Below are positions 23,039 to 29,381 of a DNA stretch of 29,398 bases, piece by piece. How positions within the stretch are numbered: position 1 is the first letter of the stretch; every line of letters starts with the position of its first letter. A program made the position numbers and the translations under genes. The notes beneath the pieces were generated by a model. The model was not told where the DNA came from and did not search any database. It worked only from the letters and a program-made list of their open reading frames with translations. Source of the DNA: CAVSWN01 sp046728115 (GTDB lineage Bacteria; Acidobacteriota; Vicinamibacteria; Vicinamibacterales; CAVVIG01); contig JBKPDW010000633.1 of assembly GCA_046728115.1 (NCBI GenBank), forward strand, positions 1 to 29,398, in the 5' to 3' direction.

Positions 23039-23283
23039 CACGGCACCTCCAATTCAATCTGCTCGAGGAGCAGCGCGTCCGTGCCGCGCTCGAGCTGCTG
23101 TTCGATAGTGGACACCGCCGGCGGCAGCAGCCCTTCAATCTGGAGCGCGCGCCGCTCGTCGCTGGTGAAGGCCGTGCCCTTGTTCCGCAGCGGATCCACG
23201 AGCACTGCCGCACCGCGCGCGGAGGTCATCGTCTCGAACACCATCACGATGTCTTCCCGCACGTCTGGCTCAACATTGATCAT
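23038..23283 (-). CDS. Orphan malic-enzyme N-terminal segment, 81 aa
   Basis: The middle of this small protein (AAVLVDPLRNKGTAFTSDERR, then ALQIEGLLPPAVSTIEQQLERG) matches the extreme N-terminus of NAD(P)-malic enzymes, where the family reads NKGxAFTxxERxxLxLxGLLPPxVxTxExQ. All catalytic and nucleotide-binding parts are missing, and the reading frame ends in a normal stop overlapping the hypB start. The gene is therefore either a degraded remnant kept in frame or a repurposed mini-protein. Its first ATG lies inside the 3' end of the alcohol dehydrogenase gene (14-base overlap) and the ribosome site is weak, so translation probably depends on coupling. Confidence 0.7.
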   Translation of the reverse strand: MINVEPDVREDIVMVFETMTSARGAAVLVDPLRNKGTAFTSDERRALQIEGLLPPAVSTIEQQLERGTDALLLEQIELEVP

Positions 23284-24388
23284 CCATCGCGCGCGCCCCG
23301 ATCAATTGCGGAGTTCGGTCGGGCCGCGCGCCGAGCGGATACAGCGCCACCTTCAGCACGCCATCACGCTGATGGTTGAACAGATCGAACGCCTCCTGGA
23401 TGTCGTCGAGGCCGAAGTGATGCGTAATCAGCGGCGACAGATCGATGCGTCCCTCGCTCACCATCGCCATCAACCGGCGCATCCGCTCCTTGCCGCCCGG
23501 ACAGAGCGTCGTGACAATCGTCTGGTCGCCGAGACCGGCGTAGATGGCCTGGTACGGAGCGACCAGCTTTCCGCCGTAGACGCCAAGACTCGACAGCGTG
23601 CCTCCCGGCCGGATGGCGCGCAGCGCGGTTTCAAACGTCTCCTGTTGCCCGAGTGCTTCGATCGCGACGTCGACACCGCGGCCCTCGGTCATACGCTTGA
23701 TTTCGACGACCGGATCTCCATCCATCGGATTGATCGTGACCGTGGCGCCGAACCGCCGTGCCACTTCGAGCCGCTTCGAATTCGTATCGATGCCGATCAC
23801 CAGCGCCGCACCCCGCAACTTCGCGCCCAGTGTGGCGCACAGCCCGATGGGACCTTGAGCGAAGACAGCCACGCTGTCGCCGACGCGGACATTCCCGCGC
23901 TCAGCGCCGGAGAGGCCGGTCGAGAAAATGTCGGGGCACAGCACAACCGCCCCGTCAGAGAGGCCGTGTGGAATAGGAGCGAGGTTCGCCTTCGCATCCG
24001 GCACGAGCAGATATTCAGCCCAGGCGCCGTTGATCGTATTGCCGAACTTCCAGCCGCCCATTCCGCCGCCACACTGCGAGTGCGATCCGTTCAGGCAGTA
24101 GAAGCACTGCCCGCACGGTGTGATGGCCCCGACGATGACGCGTTGTCCCACGCTGTAGACGTTCTCGAGTCCGGCGCCGAGTTCGGCGATGACGCCGACC
24201 GGTTCGTGGCCCAGAATCCGGCCCTGGCGCACGGGAAACTCGCCCTTGACGATATGGACGTCCGTCCCGCAGATCGTCGTCATGGTGATCCGGATCAACG
24301 CTTCGCCGACGCGCGGCCGAGGCTTGGGCACCTCTTCGACCGCGAGCTTGCCGATGCCGTTGAAAACGACGGCTTTCATGGTAGTCAT
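23270..24388 (-). CDS. Zinc-dependent alcohol dehydrogenase
   Basis: Medium-chain dehydrogenase of 372 aa. Catalytic zinc ligands: Cys in TTICGTDVH and His in ILGHEPVGV. The structural-zinc lobe CGQCFYCLNGSHSQC is present. The NAD(P) fold lies in VAVFAQGPIGLCATLGAKLRG, followed by VIGIDTNSKRLEVARRFGA. The pattern GWKFGNTINGAWAEYLLVPDA is typical of the alcohol/formaldehyde-type branch. Probable role: reversible oxidation of short alcohols, or regeneration of NAD+ by aldehyde reduction when respiration is limited. The ATG at 24388 has GGAG seven bases upstream. First gene after a strong sigma-54 promoter and a perfect 26-base palindrome, so it heads its own transcript within the longer minus-strand array. 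Confidence 0.93.
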   Translation of the reverse strand: MTTMKAVVFNGIGKLAVEEVPKPRPRVGEALIRITMTTICGTDVHIVKGEFPVRQGRILGHEPVGVIAELGAGLENVYSVGQRVIVGAITPCGQCFYCLNGSHSQCGGGMGGWKFGNTINGAWAEYLLVPDAKANLAPIPHGLSDGAVVLCPDIFSTGLSGAERGNVRVGDSVAVFAQGPIGLCATLGAKLRGAALVIGIDTNSKRLEVARRFGATVTINPMDGDPVVEIKRMTEGRGVDVAIEALGQQETFETALRAIRPGGTLSSLGVYGGKLVAPYQAIYAGLGDQTIVTTLCPGGKERMRRLMAMVSEGRIDLSPLITHHFGLDDIQEAFDLFNHQRDGVLKVALYPLGARPDRTPQLIGARAMDDQC

Positions 24389-24411
24389 GGGATGCTCCGC
24401 TTCTTCAGCGA

Positions 24412-24427
24412 TGCAACGGACGGGCCC
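24412..24427 (-). promoter_or_regulatory. Sigma-54 promoter for the alcohol dehydrogenase/hypB unit
   Basis: Minus-strand GGGCCCGTCCGTTGCA keeps the invariant GG and GC with exact spacing and a perfect TTGCA block; two of the fixed -24 positions differ. Predicted start near 24401, 13 bases before the ATG. Confidence 0.72.
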
Positions 24428-24461
24428 GGGCGGTCATCCCGAAACATCCACGGACAGCCCG

Positions 24462-24487
24462 CGAGCTGCCGGATATCCGGCAGCTCG
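24462..24487. promoter_or_regulatory. Perfect 26-base palindrome, candidate activator site
   Basis: Left arm CGAGCTGCCGGAT and its exact complement form an uninterrupted palindrome. Its centre is about 74 bases upstream of the predicted alcohol dehydrogenase start. It lies 25 bases after the stop of the upstream secreted-protein gene, so a terminator stem is possible, but no U-run follows. A dimeric enhancer-binding protein site is the better fit. Confidence 0.65.
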
Positions 24488-24511
24488 GGAACACGTCGCT
24501 ACGACGTTCCG

Positions 24512-24919
24512 TCAATGCGCCGTCGACGCCAAGGGCACGCCGTGCACTTCGCTATCGCCGGCAAACTGGTACTCCGTCAGCACACAGCCGTACCCGATCT
24601 CGGTGTTCGGTCGGGTTCTGATCGTGAACCGTTGCGGCGGGCTGGCCCTTCGCGGGATGCAATGAAACGCCGCGACCTCCTCGAGCGGTCCGCTGCCGGG
24701 CTCGAAGAGCCGGACAGAGGTGCATGGCTCGCCTCGAGCCATCCGATCGTCGTCATGCGTGAACATGACGGGACCCTGCACGATGGTCGATCCGATCAGG
24801 GTCGGGGACGACAGATAGACAACGGCCCAGCGCGTCGCCCGGCCATCACCTTTCGCCAGCACGCCGACGCTCAGGATACCGAGCAGCAGAAACGCTGCGA
24901 CTGAGACGTGCTTTCGCAT
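24512..24919 (-). CDS. Small secreted protein, unknown function
   Basis: 135 aa. The start MRKHVSVAAFLLLGILSVGVLAKG gives a clear signal peptide and follows a strong AAGGAGGA site. The mature part begins RATRWAVVYLSSPTLIGSTIVQGPVMFTHDDDRMARGEPCTSVRLFEPGSGPLEEVAAFHC and looks like a small beta-rich periplasmic domain. Two cysteines (EPCTS, FHCIP) may pair and a third lies in YGCVLT. No family is recognised. It follows osmC by 14 bases and is the last gene of the Feo-led unit before the palindrome and internal promoter. Confidence 0.8.
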   Translation of the reverse strand: MRKHVSVAAFLLLGILSVGVLAKGDGRATRWAVVYLSSPTLIGSTIVQGPVMFTHDDDRMARGEPCTSVRLFEPGSGPLEEVAAFHCIPRRASPPQRFTIRTRPNTEIGYGCVLTEYQFAGDSEVHGVPLASTAH

Positions 24920-24933
24920 GTGGTCCTCCTTGC

Positions 24934-25392
24934 TCAGGCGGCCGAGGCGGCCGCCACGCGGTCGCGAACCGTCACGTTGACGGGAATTCCCTGACGCACG
25001 CTCCCCGTCACAATGCAGAAGTCTTCGAACAGCCGTTCGCAGCGTGAGAGCTTCACGCTGTCGACTCCGGCGAGGGACGGCGCCAGCTCGACGTCGATCG
25101 ACCGGATGCGGAACTTTCCGTCGGCGTTGCGGCCGACCGACGTGGTCACGGTGGCAGCGAGATTCGCAACGTCCGCGCGCGACTTCCGGAGACAGAACAG
25201 GAGACTCGCCGCCAGACAATTGGCGACAGCCGCCCCCAGCAGCGCGGCAGCGTTGGGGCCGTGGTTCTCGCCGAGCGGCGGCGGCTCGTCGCAGACCACC
25301 GCCTGCGCTGCTGGGAGGTCCGAAAATCTCGCGACGAATTCGAATCCGTGCTCGAGCGTCACGGTCGCGCGATAGATACGGTCGTCGGACAT
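24934..25392 (-). CDS. OsmC/Ohr-family peroxide-handling protein
   Basis: 152 aa from the ATG at 25392 (GGAG seven bases upstream). The fold elements are recognisable: strand-rich N-terminus (IYRATVTLEHGFEFVARF), then a long helix with PNAAALLGAAVANCLAASLLFCLRK, and a C-terminal SRCERLFEDFCIVTGSVRQGIPVNV. Family members use one cysteine in each of the latter segments to reduce organic peroxides; Cys59 and Cys118 or Cys126 are the candidates here. The extra cysteines (67 and one more) blur the exact pair and the assignment between OsmC, Ohr and YhfA types. Encoded 19 bases after the OB-like secreted protein. Confidence 0.88.
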   Translation of the reverse strand: MSDDRIYRATVTLEHGFEFVARFSDLPAAQAVVCDEPPPLGENHGPNAAALLGAAVANCLAASLLFCLRKSRADVANLAATVTTSVGRNADGKFRIRSIDVELAPSLAGVDSVKLSRCERLFEDFCIVTGSVRQGIPVNVTVRDRVAAASAA

Positions 25393-25411
25393 GACATAGC
25401 TCCGTTCGTGC

Positions 25412-25867
25412 TCAGTAACGCACCGGTGCATGCGGCACGCCGCAGCCGTCGGGGTCTTCGGCCGTCGCAAGTGGCCACCGCGGCGTCCCGTCGGGGCCGC
25501 GCAGCGTCAGCGTCTTACCATTCTTCGAGACCGCGCGGGCCCAGAACGCGGCTTCGCCGTCATGCGTCACCCATGCGCCCTTCACGAGGATCTGGTCGTC
25601 CATCTGGAAAAAGAAATCGTTCATCCCGATGAACATCGCCGGGCCGAGATGCACTTTCATTACGGTTCCGGTGGCGGTCTTGAGATCCAGATGCACACCC
25701 ACGGTCCCGTCGGGAGAATTGACGCTGACGACGGTCGCCACGATGCCGTCGTACGTGCGTTCCGCCGATGGATCGTACGTGCTGGGTACCTTGACAGGCG
25801 GTTGAGCGGCCGCAGTGGTCGCTGAGAACATGACCGCGAACAGCGATATCGAGAATTGTCGACTCAT
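25412..25867 (-). CDS. Secreted protein with an OB-like domain
   Basis: 151 aa with signal peptide MSRQFSISLFAVMFSATTAAAQ and strong GGAGGTG ribosome site. The mature chain is strand-rich: YDGIVATVVSVNSPDGTVGVHLDLK, then GTVMKVHLGPAMFI and DQILVKGAWVTHDGEAAFWARAVSKNGKTLTLRG, compatible with an OB-type barrel as in periplasmic stress or metal-response proteins. I know of similar hypothetical proteins but no established function. A C-terminal CGVPHAP carries the only cysteine. The ATG overlaps the stop of the radical SAM gene, so the two are coupled. Confidence 0.82.
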   Translation of the reverse strand: MSRQFSISLFAVMFSATTAAAQPPVKVPSTYDPSAERTYDGIVATVVSVNSPDGTVGVHLDLKTATGTVMKVHLGPAMFIGMNDFFFQMDDQILVKGAWVTHDGEAAFWARAVSKNGKTLTLRGPDGTPRWPLATAEDPDGCGVPHAPVRY

Positions 25868-27051
25868 GAGCGCACCTCCAACATTCGCGGATGGCCAACC
25901 GAAAGGGTCCGAGTCCGATCGAGCTCGGGCCGATACGTGCAAAAGGGTTCCTCCGCAAGGAAGCTGCCCGTGGCGGCGTACGCACGGGCGCGACAGCCGC
26001 CGCAGATGCCTTCGTACCGGCATTCACCGCATTTACCTTCGTACTGCTCCGAGTCGCGCAGCTGCTGGAAGACTGGCGACTGAGTCCAGATGTCCTTGAA
26101 CGCGGCCTGGCGCGTGTCGCCCGCGACAACCGGCAGGTAACCACATGGATAGACCTGCCCTTCGTTCGAGATGAAGCAGACGCTCGTGCCCGCGAGGCAG
26201 CCGCGCGTCATCGCCGACAGATGCTGGTGGTGCTGGGCGGGGCCGCCCATCGGCGCCTCCGACTTCAACAGCGTCGGCGCCGCCTTCGCGCGCGTACCGG
26301 GCGCGATGAACGAGCTCGTCAAATCGCCTCGCCGACGCTCGTCTTCGATCCGCTGCGCCCGGATGCGGTAGTAATGAGGCGCGCACGTGGCCTTGAGGTC
26401 GATCGGGCACGACTTCGACTGCTCGTCGAACCAGCGAAGCACGCGCTCGTACTCGTCAGCCGGCAGCATGGTGGACGGCGCGAGCTCGAGGCCGCAACCG
26501 ACAGGCACGAGCATGAAGACGTGAAAGGCGTCGGCGCCTATCGCCAGGGCGAGATCCAGCAGCGCCGGCAGCTCCCCGACGTTGTGCTTCGCAATCGTCG
26601 AGTTGATCTGGACCGAAACGCCTTCCTCCCGCAGATTGCGCAGCCCTCGAAGCGCGAGTCGATGCGCGCCCTTCTCCCCGCGAAATCGATCGTGGGTGTC
26701 AGGATTGACGCCATCGAGGCTGACGGCGACCCGCGAGAAGCCCGTGTCGGCGATCCTCGCCGCCGCGAGACCGTCCACCAGTGTTCCGTTGGTCGCGAGC
26801 GCCATGCGAAAGCCCGTCTCCACGCCGTACGCGCCGATGTCGAACAGATCAGGCCGATACAGCGGCTCGCCGCCGGAGAGCACGAACACCGGCTTCCCCA
26901 CTTCAGCGATGCGATCGATGAGGTCGAAGGCTTGGCTGGTGGTCAGTTCGGTCGGCCCTACGCGGCGCTGGGGCACAGCCCGGCAGTGTTTGCAACTCAG
27001 GTTGCAGGCCTTGGTCGTTTCCCAGAACACGAGACGAAGCGAAGGAATCAT
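25864..27051 (-). CDS. Radical SAM/SPASM protein, AhbD/NirJ-like
   Basis: 395 aa. The radical SAM cluster motif CNLSCKHC (Cys16, 20, 23) opens the protein in the form LRLVFWETTKACNLSCKHCRA, characteristic of the heme-pathway branch (AhbC, AhbD, NirJ). SAM-binding GGEPL, ATNGT and VSLDG follow. The C-terminal SPASM region has many cysteines (TRGCLAGTSVCFI, YPCGYLP, CGECRYEGICGGCRARAYA, FCTY) for auxiliary clusters. AhbD performs the last decarboxylations from didecarboxysiroheme to heme in the oxygen-independent route; other subgroups mature peptides, so the substrate is not proven. The start follows AGGAGA. It is 11 bases behind feoA, linking it to iron supply. Confidence 0.85.
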   Translation of the reverse strand: MIPSLRLVFWETTKACNLSCKHCRAVPQRRVGPTELTTSQAFDLIDRIAEVGKPVFVLSGGEPLYRPDLFDIGAYGVETGFRMALATNGTLVDGLAAARIADTGFSRVAVSLDGVNPDTHDRFRGEKGAHRLALRGLRNLREEGVSVQINSTIAKHNVGELPALLDLALAIGADAFHVFMLVPVGCGLELAPSTMLPADEYERVLRWFDEQSKSCPIDLKATCAPHYYRIRAQRIEDERRRGDLTSSFIAPGTRAKAAPTLLKSEAPMGGPAQHHQHLSAMTRGCLAGTSVCFISNEGQVYPCGYLPVVAGDTRQAAFKDIWTQSPVFQQLRDSEQYEGKCGECRYEGICGGCRARAYAATGSFLAEEPFCTYRPELDRTRTLSVGHPRMLEVRS

Positions 27052-27062
27052 GACGGATTCTC

Positions 27063-27320
27063 CTACGTGCGGCGGACGAGGATGGCATCGGCGACGCTCC
27101 GCTCGACTGCCAGTTCCGTTTGATCGCACAGAAACACCACGCCCGGACACGTCTGCAGCACCACGACGACGGCGCCAGGCGATACACCCAGCGCGAGCAG
27201 ACGATCGGCGCGTCCAAACCGATCCGCGCCGACAGCAGCCACGACGCCGCGATTGCCGTTCGACAGCGCCGACAGCGGGATCGGCCGGTTAGAACTGAAC
27301 ACCAAAGACACCGAGGACAT
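27063..27320 (-). CDS. feoA: Ferrous iron transport protein A
   Basis: 85-aa cytosolic SH3-like protein: PIPLSALSNGNRGVVAAVGADRFGRADRLLALGVSPGAVVVVLQTCPG...ILVRR, the FeoA pattern. It regulates or stabilises FeoB. The gene starts within the 3' end of feoB (32-base overlap if the ATG at 27320 is used; downstream GTG codons would shorten the N-terminus). Order feoB-feoA is the reverse of many genomes. Confidence 0.88.
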   Translation of the reverse strand: MSSVSLVFSSNRPIPLSALSNGNRGVVAAVGADRFGRADRLLALGVSPGAVVVVLQTCPGVVFLCDQTELAVERSVADAILVRRT

Positions 27321-29082
27321 AATTCAGTCCCGCTCCCGTCAGAATGGCCACAGGGGTGATCACGCCCAGCATGGCCAACCCAGTCTTGAGTCCGCGCTCG
27401 CGGACCATCATCAAGAAGTTCGCGACGCACGGTACGAACAGCGTCATCACGGTCAACGCGACGACCGACTGCACGCCCGTCAGTTGCCCGCTGTGCGCCA
27501 GCTGGAAGAGTCCGGCAGCGCCGTAGTCGCGGCGGAGGAACCCCATGACCAGGATTTGCGCGGTCGCTGGCGGCAACCCAAGGAGCCCGGTGACGACGGG
27601 CCGCCCGGCGGCGGCAATCACGGTCAGAGTGCCGAGTCGATCGAGGACGAACAGCATGACGGTCCCGACGAGGAACAGCGGGACCGCTTCGCCGAGATAC
27701 CACCACACGCGCAGTCGTGTTTTCGTCAGCAGGTTTCCCAGGCGTGGCCAGCGGATCGGCGGCAGCTCGAGCACGAATTCCGAACGCCCGCCCGTGAGCA
27801 CTCGAGCGGCGAGCCAGCCGACGAGAAGCATCTGAGAAACCACGACGGCGAACAGCGTCGCCAGCGCCGCAAACGAAATCCCGCCGAGGATCCCCATGAT
27901 CGTGGCCAGCTGCGCCGAGCACGGAATGCCCAGGGCAAGCAGCAGAATGGCAATCAGCCGTTCCTTCGGTGTGGCGAGAATTCTCGTCGTCATGGTGGCC
28001 ATCGTGTCGCAGCCCAGACCGAGGACCATCGGCAGGACTGCCTTGCCGTTGAGCCCCATGAGACGGAAGATGCGATCGCAGAAGATCGCGAGGCGCGGAA
28101 TGTACCCGCTGTCCTCGAGAAATCCGAACATCAGGAAAAAAGTGGCGACCACCGGCAGGACGATCGCGATTGCGTAGGTGGCTCCCATGGTGATCAGCCC
28201 GTACGGTCCGACCAGGAAGTCGTGCACGAGCGGGATGGGAACGAAGCGATCGACCAGCCAGGCGGCCGCCGGATTGATGCCCTGACCGAAGACACCCTCT
28301 TCGAGGAGCTTCACGAGCGTCTGGGCACCGAACACGCCGACGAACAGATACAACGCGTACAAGACGAGAACGAGAATTGGCAGACCCGTCACCGGCCGGC
28401 GCGTTGCGCGCGCCAGTGCCTCCTGGACATAGGCCAGTGACAGCGTAGACACGCGCCGGACGCGCTCGGTCAGTTGGTGGGCCCACACCGCCCGATCGCT
28501 CGCGTCGGAATGCGCCGGCACCTGAGGCCGGGCCGCACGCGGCAGCGCGTCGCGCAGTTGAGAGAGTCCGCGGCCTTCGACCGCGACTATTTCGACGACG
28601 GGAACGTTGAGTTCGGCTTCCAGCCCAGCAGCGTCGACCGAGATGCCGCGTGCGAATGCCTCGTCGACCATGTTCAGCGCGAGCACCATTGGCTTGCCGA
28701 ACGCCGCAAGCTGTCCGGTCAGCATCAGGGCGCGGCGGATGTTGCGGGCGTCGGCGACCTGGATCATCAGGTCGGCCCCCACGCCCGTGATCACGTTCCG
28801 CGTGAGGCGTTCGTCTTCGCTGATCGTCCCGTCGAGCGCGTTTACGCCGGGGGTGTCGACGATGTCGCACACTTCGGCGCCCACGGTCGCGCGACCCGAG
28901 GTCACCGCCACGGTCGTTCCCGGATAGTTCGACACGGTCACATAGCGGCCGGTCAGACGACCAAACAACACGCTTTTCCCGACATTCGGCTGGCCGACAA
29001 GCGCGATTCGGAGCGGGCGTGCTCGCAGTTTCAACAGGCGCGGTCGCGTAGCGGCGCGTTCGATAGCGATAGAACACGACAT
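27289..29082 (-). CDS. feoB: Ferrous iron transporter B
   Basis: Large GTPase-permease for Fe2+, about 597 aa. The G domain shows GQPNVGKS, DTPG and NMVD. The membrane part has the two Gate regions with conserved cysteines: LGLGCDTMATMTTRI and, near the C-terminus, LFVPCVANFLMMVRE. It is shorter than E. coli FeoB and lacks a C-terminal cytosolic domain. Three starts are possible: GTG 29094, ATG 29091 and ATG 29082. None has a good ribosome site. If the sigma-54 promoter at 29097-29112 is real, transcription begins near 29086 and only the ATG at 29082 is on the transcript, nearly leaderless; I therefore use 29082. It leads the iron/radical SAM/OsmC unit. Confidence 0.94.
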   Translation of the reverse strand: MSCSIAIERAATRPRLLKLRARPLRIALVGQPNVGKSVLFGRLTGRYVTVSNYPGTTVAVTSGRATVGAEVCDIVDTPGVNALDGTISEDERLTRNVITGVGADLMIQVADARNIRRALMLTGQLAAFGKPMVLALNMVDEAFARGISVDAAGLEAELNVPVVEIVAVEGRGLSQLRDALPRAARPQVPAHSDASDRAVWAHQLTERVRRVSTLSLAYVQEALARATRRPVTGLPILVLVLYALYLFVGVFGAQTLVKLLEEGVFGQGINPAAAWLVDRFVPIPLVHDFLVGPYGLITMGATYAIAIVLPVVATFFLMFGFLEDSGYIPRLAIFCDRIFRLMGLNGKAVLPMVLGLGCDTMATMTTRILATPKERLIAILLLALGIPCSAQLATIMGILGGISFAALATLFAVVVSQMLLVGWLAARVLTGGRSEFVLELPPIRWPRLGNLLTKTRLRVWWYLGEAVPLFLVGTVMLFVLDRLGTLTVIAAAGRPVVTGLLGLPPATAQILVMGFLRRDYGAAGLFQLAHSGQLTGVQSVVALTVMTLFVPCVANFLMMVRERGLKTGLAMLGVITPVAILTGAGLNYVLGVFGVQF

Positions 29083-29096
29083 GTGCCCCATCACAG

Positions 29097-29112
29097 CGCA
29101 AGCGCAATGCCG
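29097..29112 (-). promoter_or_regulatory. Sigma-54 promoter for the feoBA unit
   Basis: Minus-strand CGGCATTGCGCTTGCG has GG and GC exactly spaced, CGGCA at -24 and TTGC at -12. The predicted start near 29086 falls between the possible feoB start codons, which is the one awkward point. Two upstream direct repeats support regulatory use of the region. Confidence 0.6.
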
Positions 29113-29132
29113 GCTGGAACCTGCGGGTTTTT

Positions 29133-29184
29133 CGGGGAATTTCAGCGATCCTGGCGAAAACCCGGCGCAGCGACCGGGGAATTT
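29133..29184. repeat. Direct repeats upstream of feoB
   Basis: CGGGGAATTT occurs at 29133-29142 and again at 29175-29184, 42 bases apart (four helical turns), centred about 51 and 93 bases upstream of the predicted feoB start. Same-face spacing suggests two binding sites for one regulator. No gene is visible between 29113 and 29220. Confidence 0.5.
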
Positions 29185-29220
29185 TTCGCGCGTGGCGGGA
29201 CCTTTTCCAGCGGTTTCGTT

Positions 29221-29348
29221 CTACTCCATCTTGTGGCAGGTCTCGCAGTCCTGGCCGATCGACTTGCCCTCCTTGGATTTGTGCTCGTCGTCATGGCAGC
29301 GAAAACAGCCTGGAAAGTCCATGTGTCCCACGTTGTTCGGGTAGGTTC
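29221..29348 (-). CDS. 3' end of a multiheme cytochrome c gene (partial)
   Basis: The last 42 codons of a gene entering from beyond the contig end. It reads TYPNNVGHMDFPGCFRCHDD, continues EHKSKEGKSIGQDCETCHKME and stops. Two heme sites, CFRCH and CETCH, are visible, with the GH...PGCFRCHD ending seen in NapC/NirT-type and related multiheme cytochromes. Its 5' part is lost where adapter sequence begins at 29349. It lies upstream of feoB in the same direction, about 110 bases before the feo promoter. Confidence 0.8.
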
Positions 29349-29381
29349 CTGTCTCTTATACACATCTGACGCTGCCGACGA
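29349..29381. other. Illumina Nextera transposase adapter (artefact)
   Basis: The 33 bases begin CTGTCTCTTATACACATCT (Tn5 mosaic end) and continue GACGCTGCCGACGA, exactly the reverse complement of the Nextera read-1 transposase adapter. Read on the minus strand it encodes the telltale peptide SAASDVYKRQ. The final 17 bases (29382-29398) sit where index and flow-cell sequence would follow and should not be treated as genomic. Confidence 0.97.

Noticed and set aside
22349..24904. 851-codon plus-strand open frame opposite hypB, alcohol dehydrogenase and neighbours
   Set aside because: It crosses four real genes and their promoters, has no recognisable domain and is His/Arg/Asp-rich in the way antisense frames are here.
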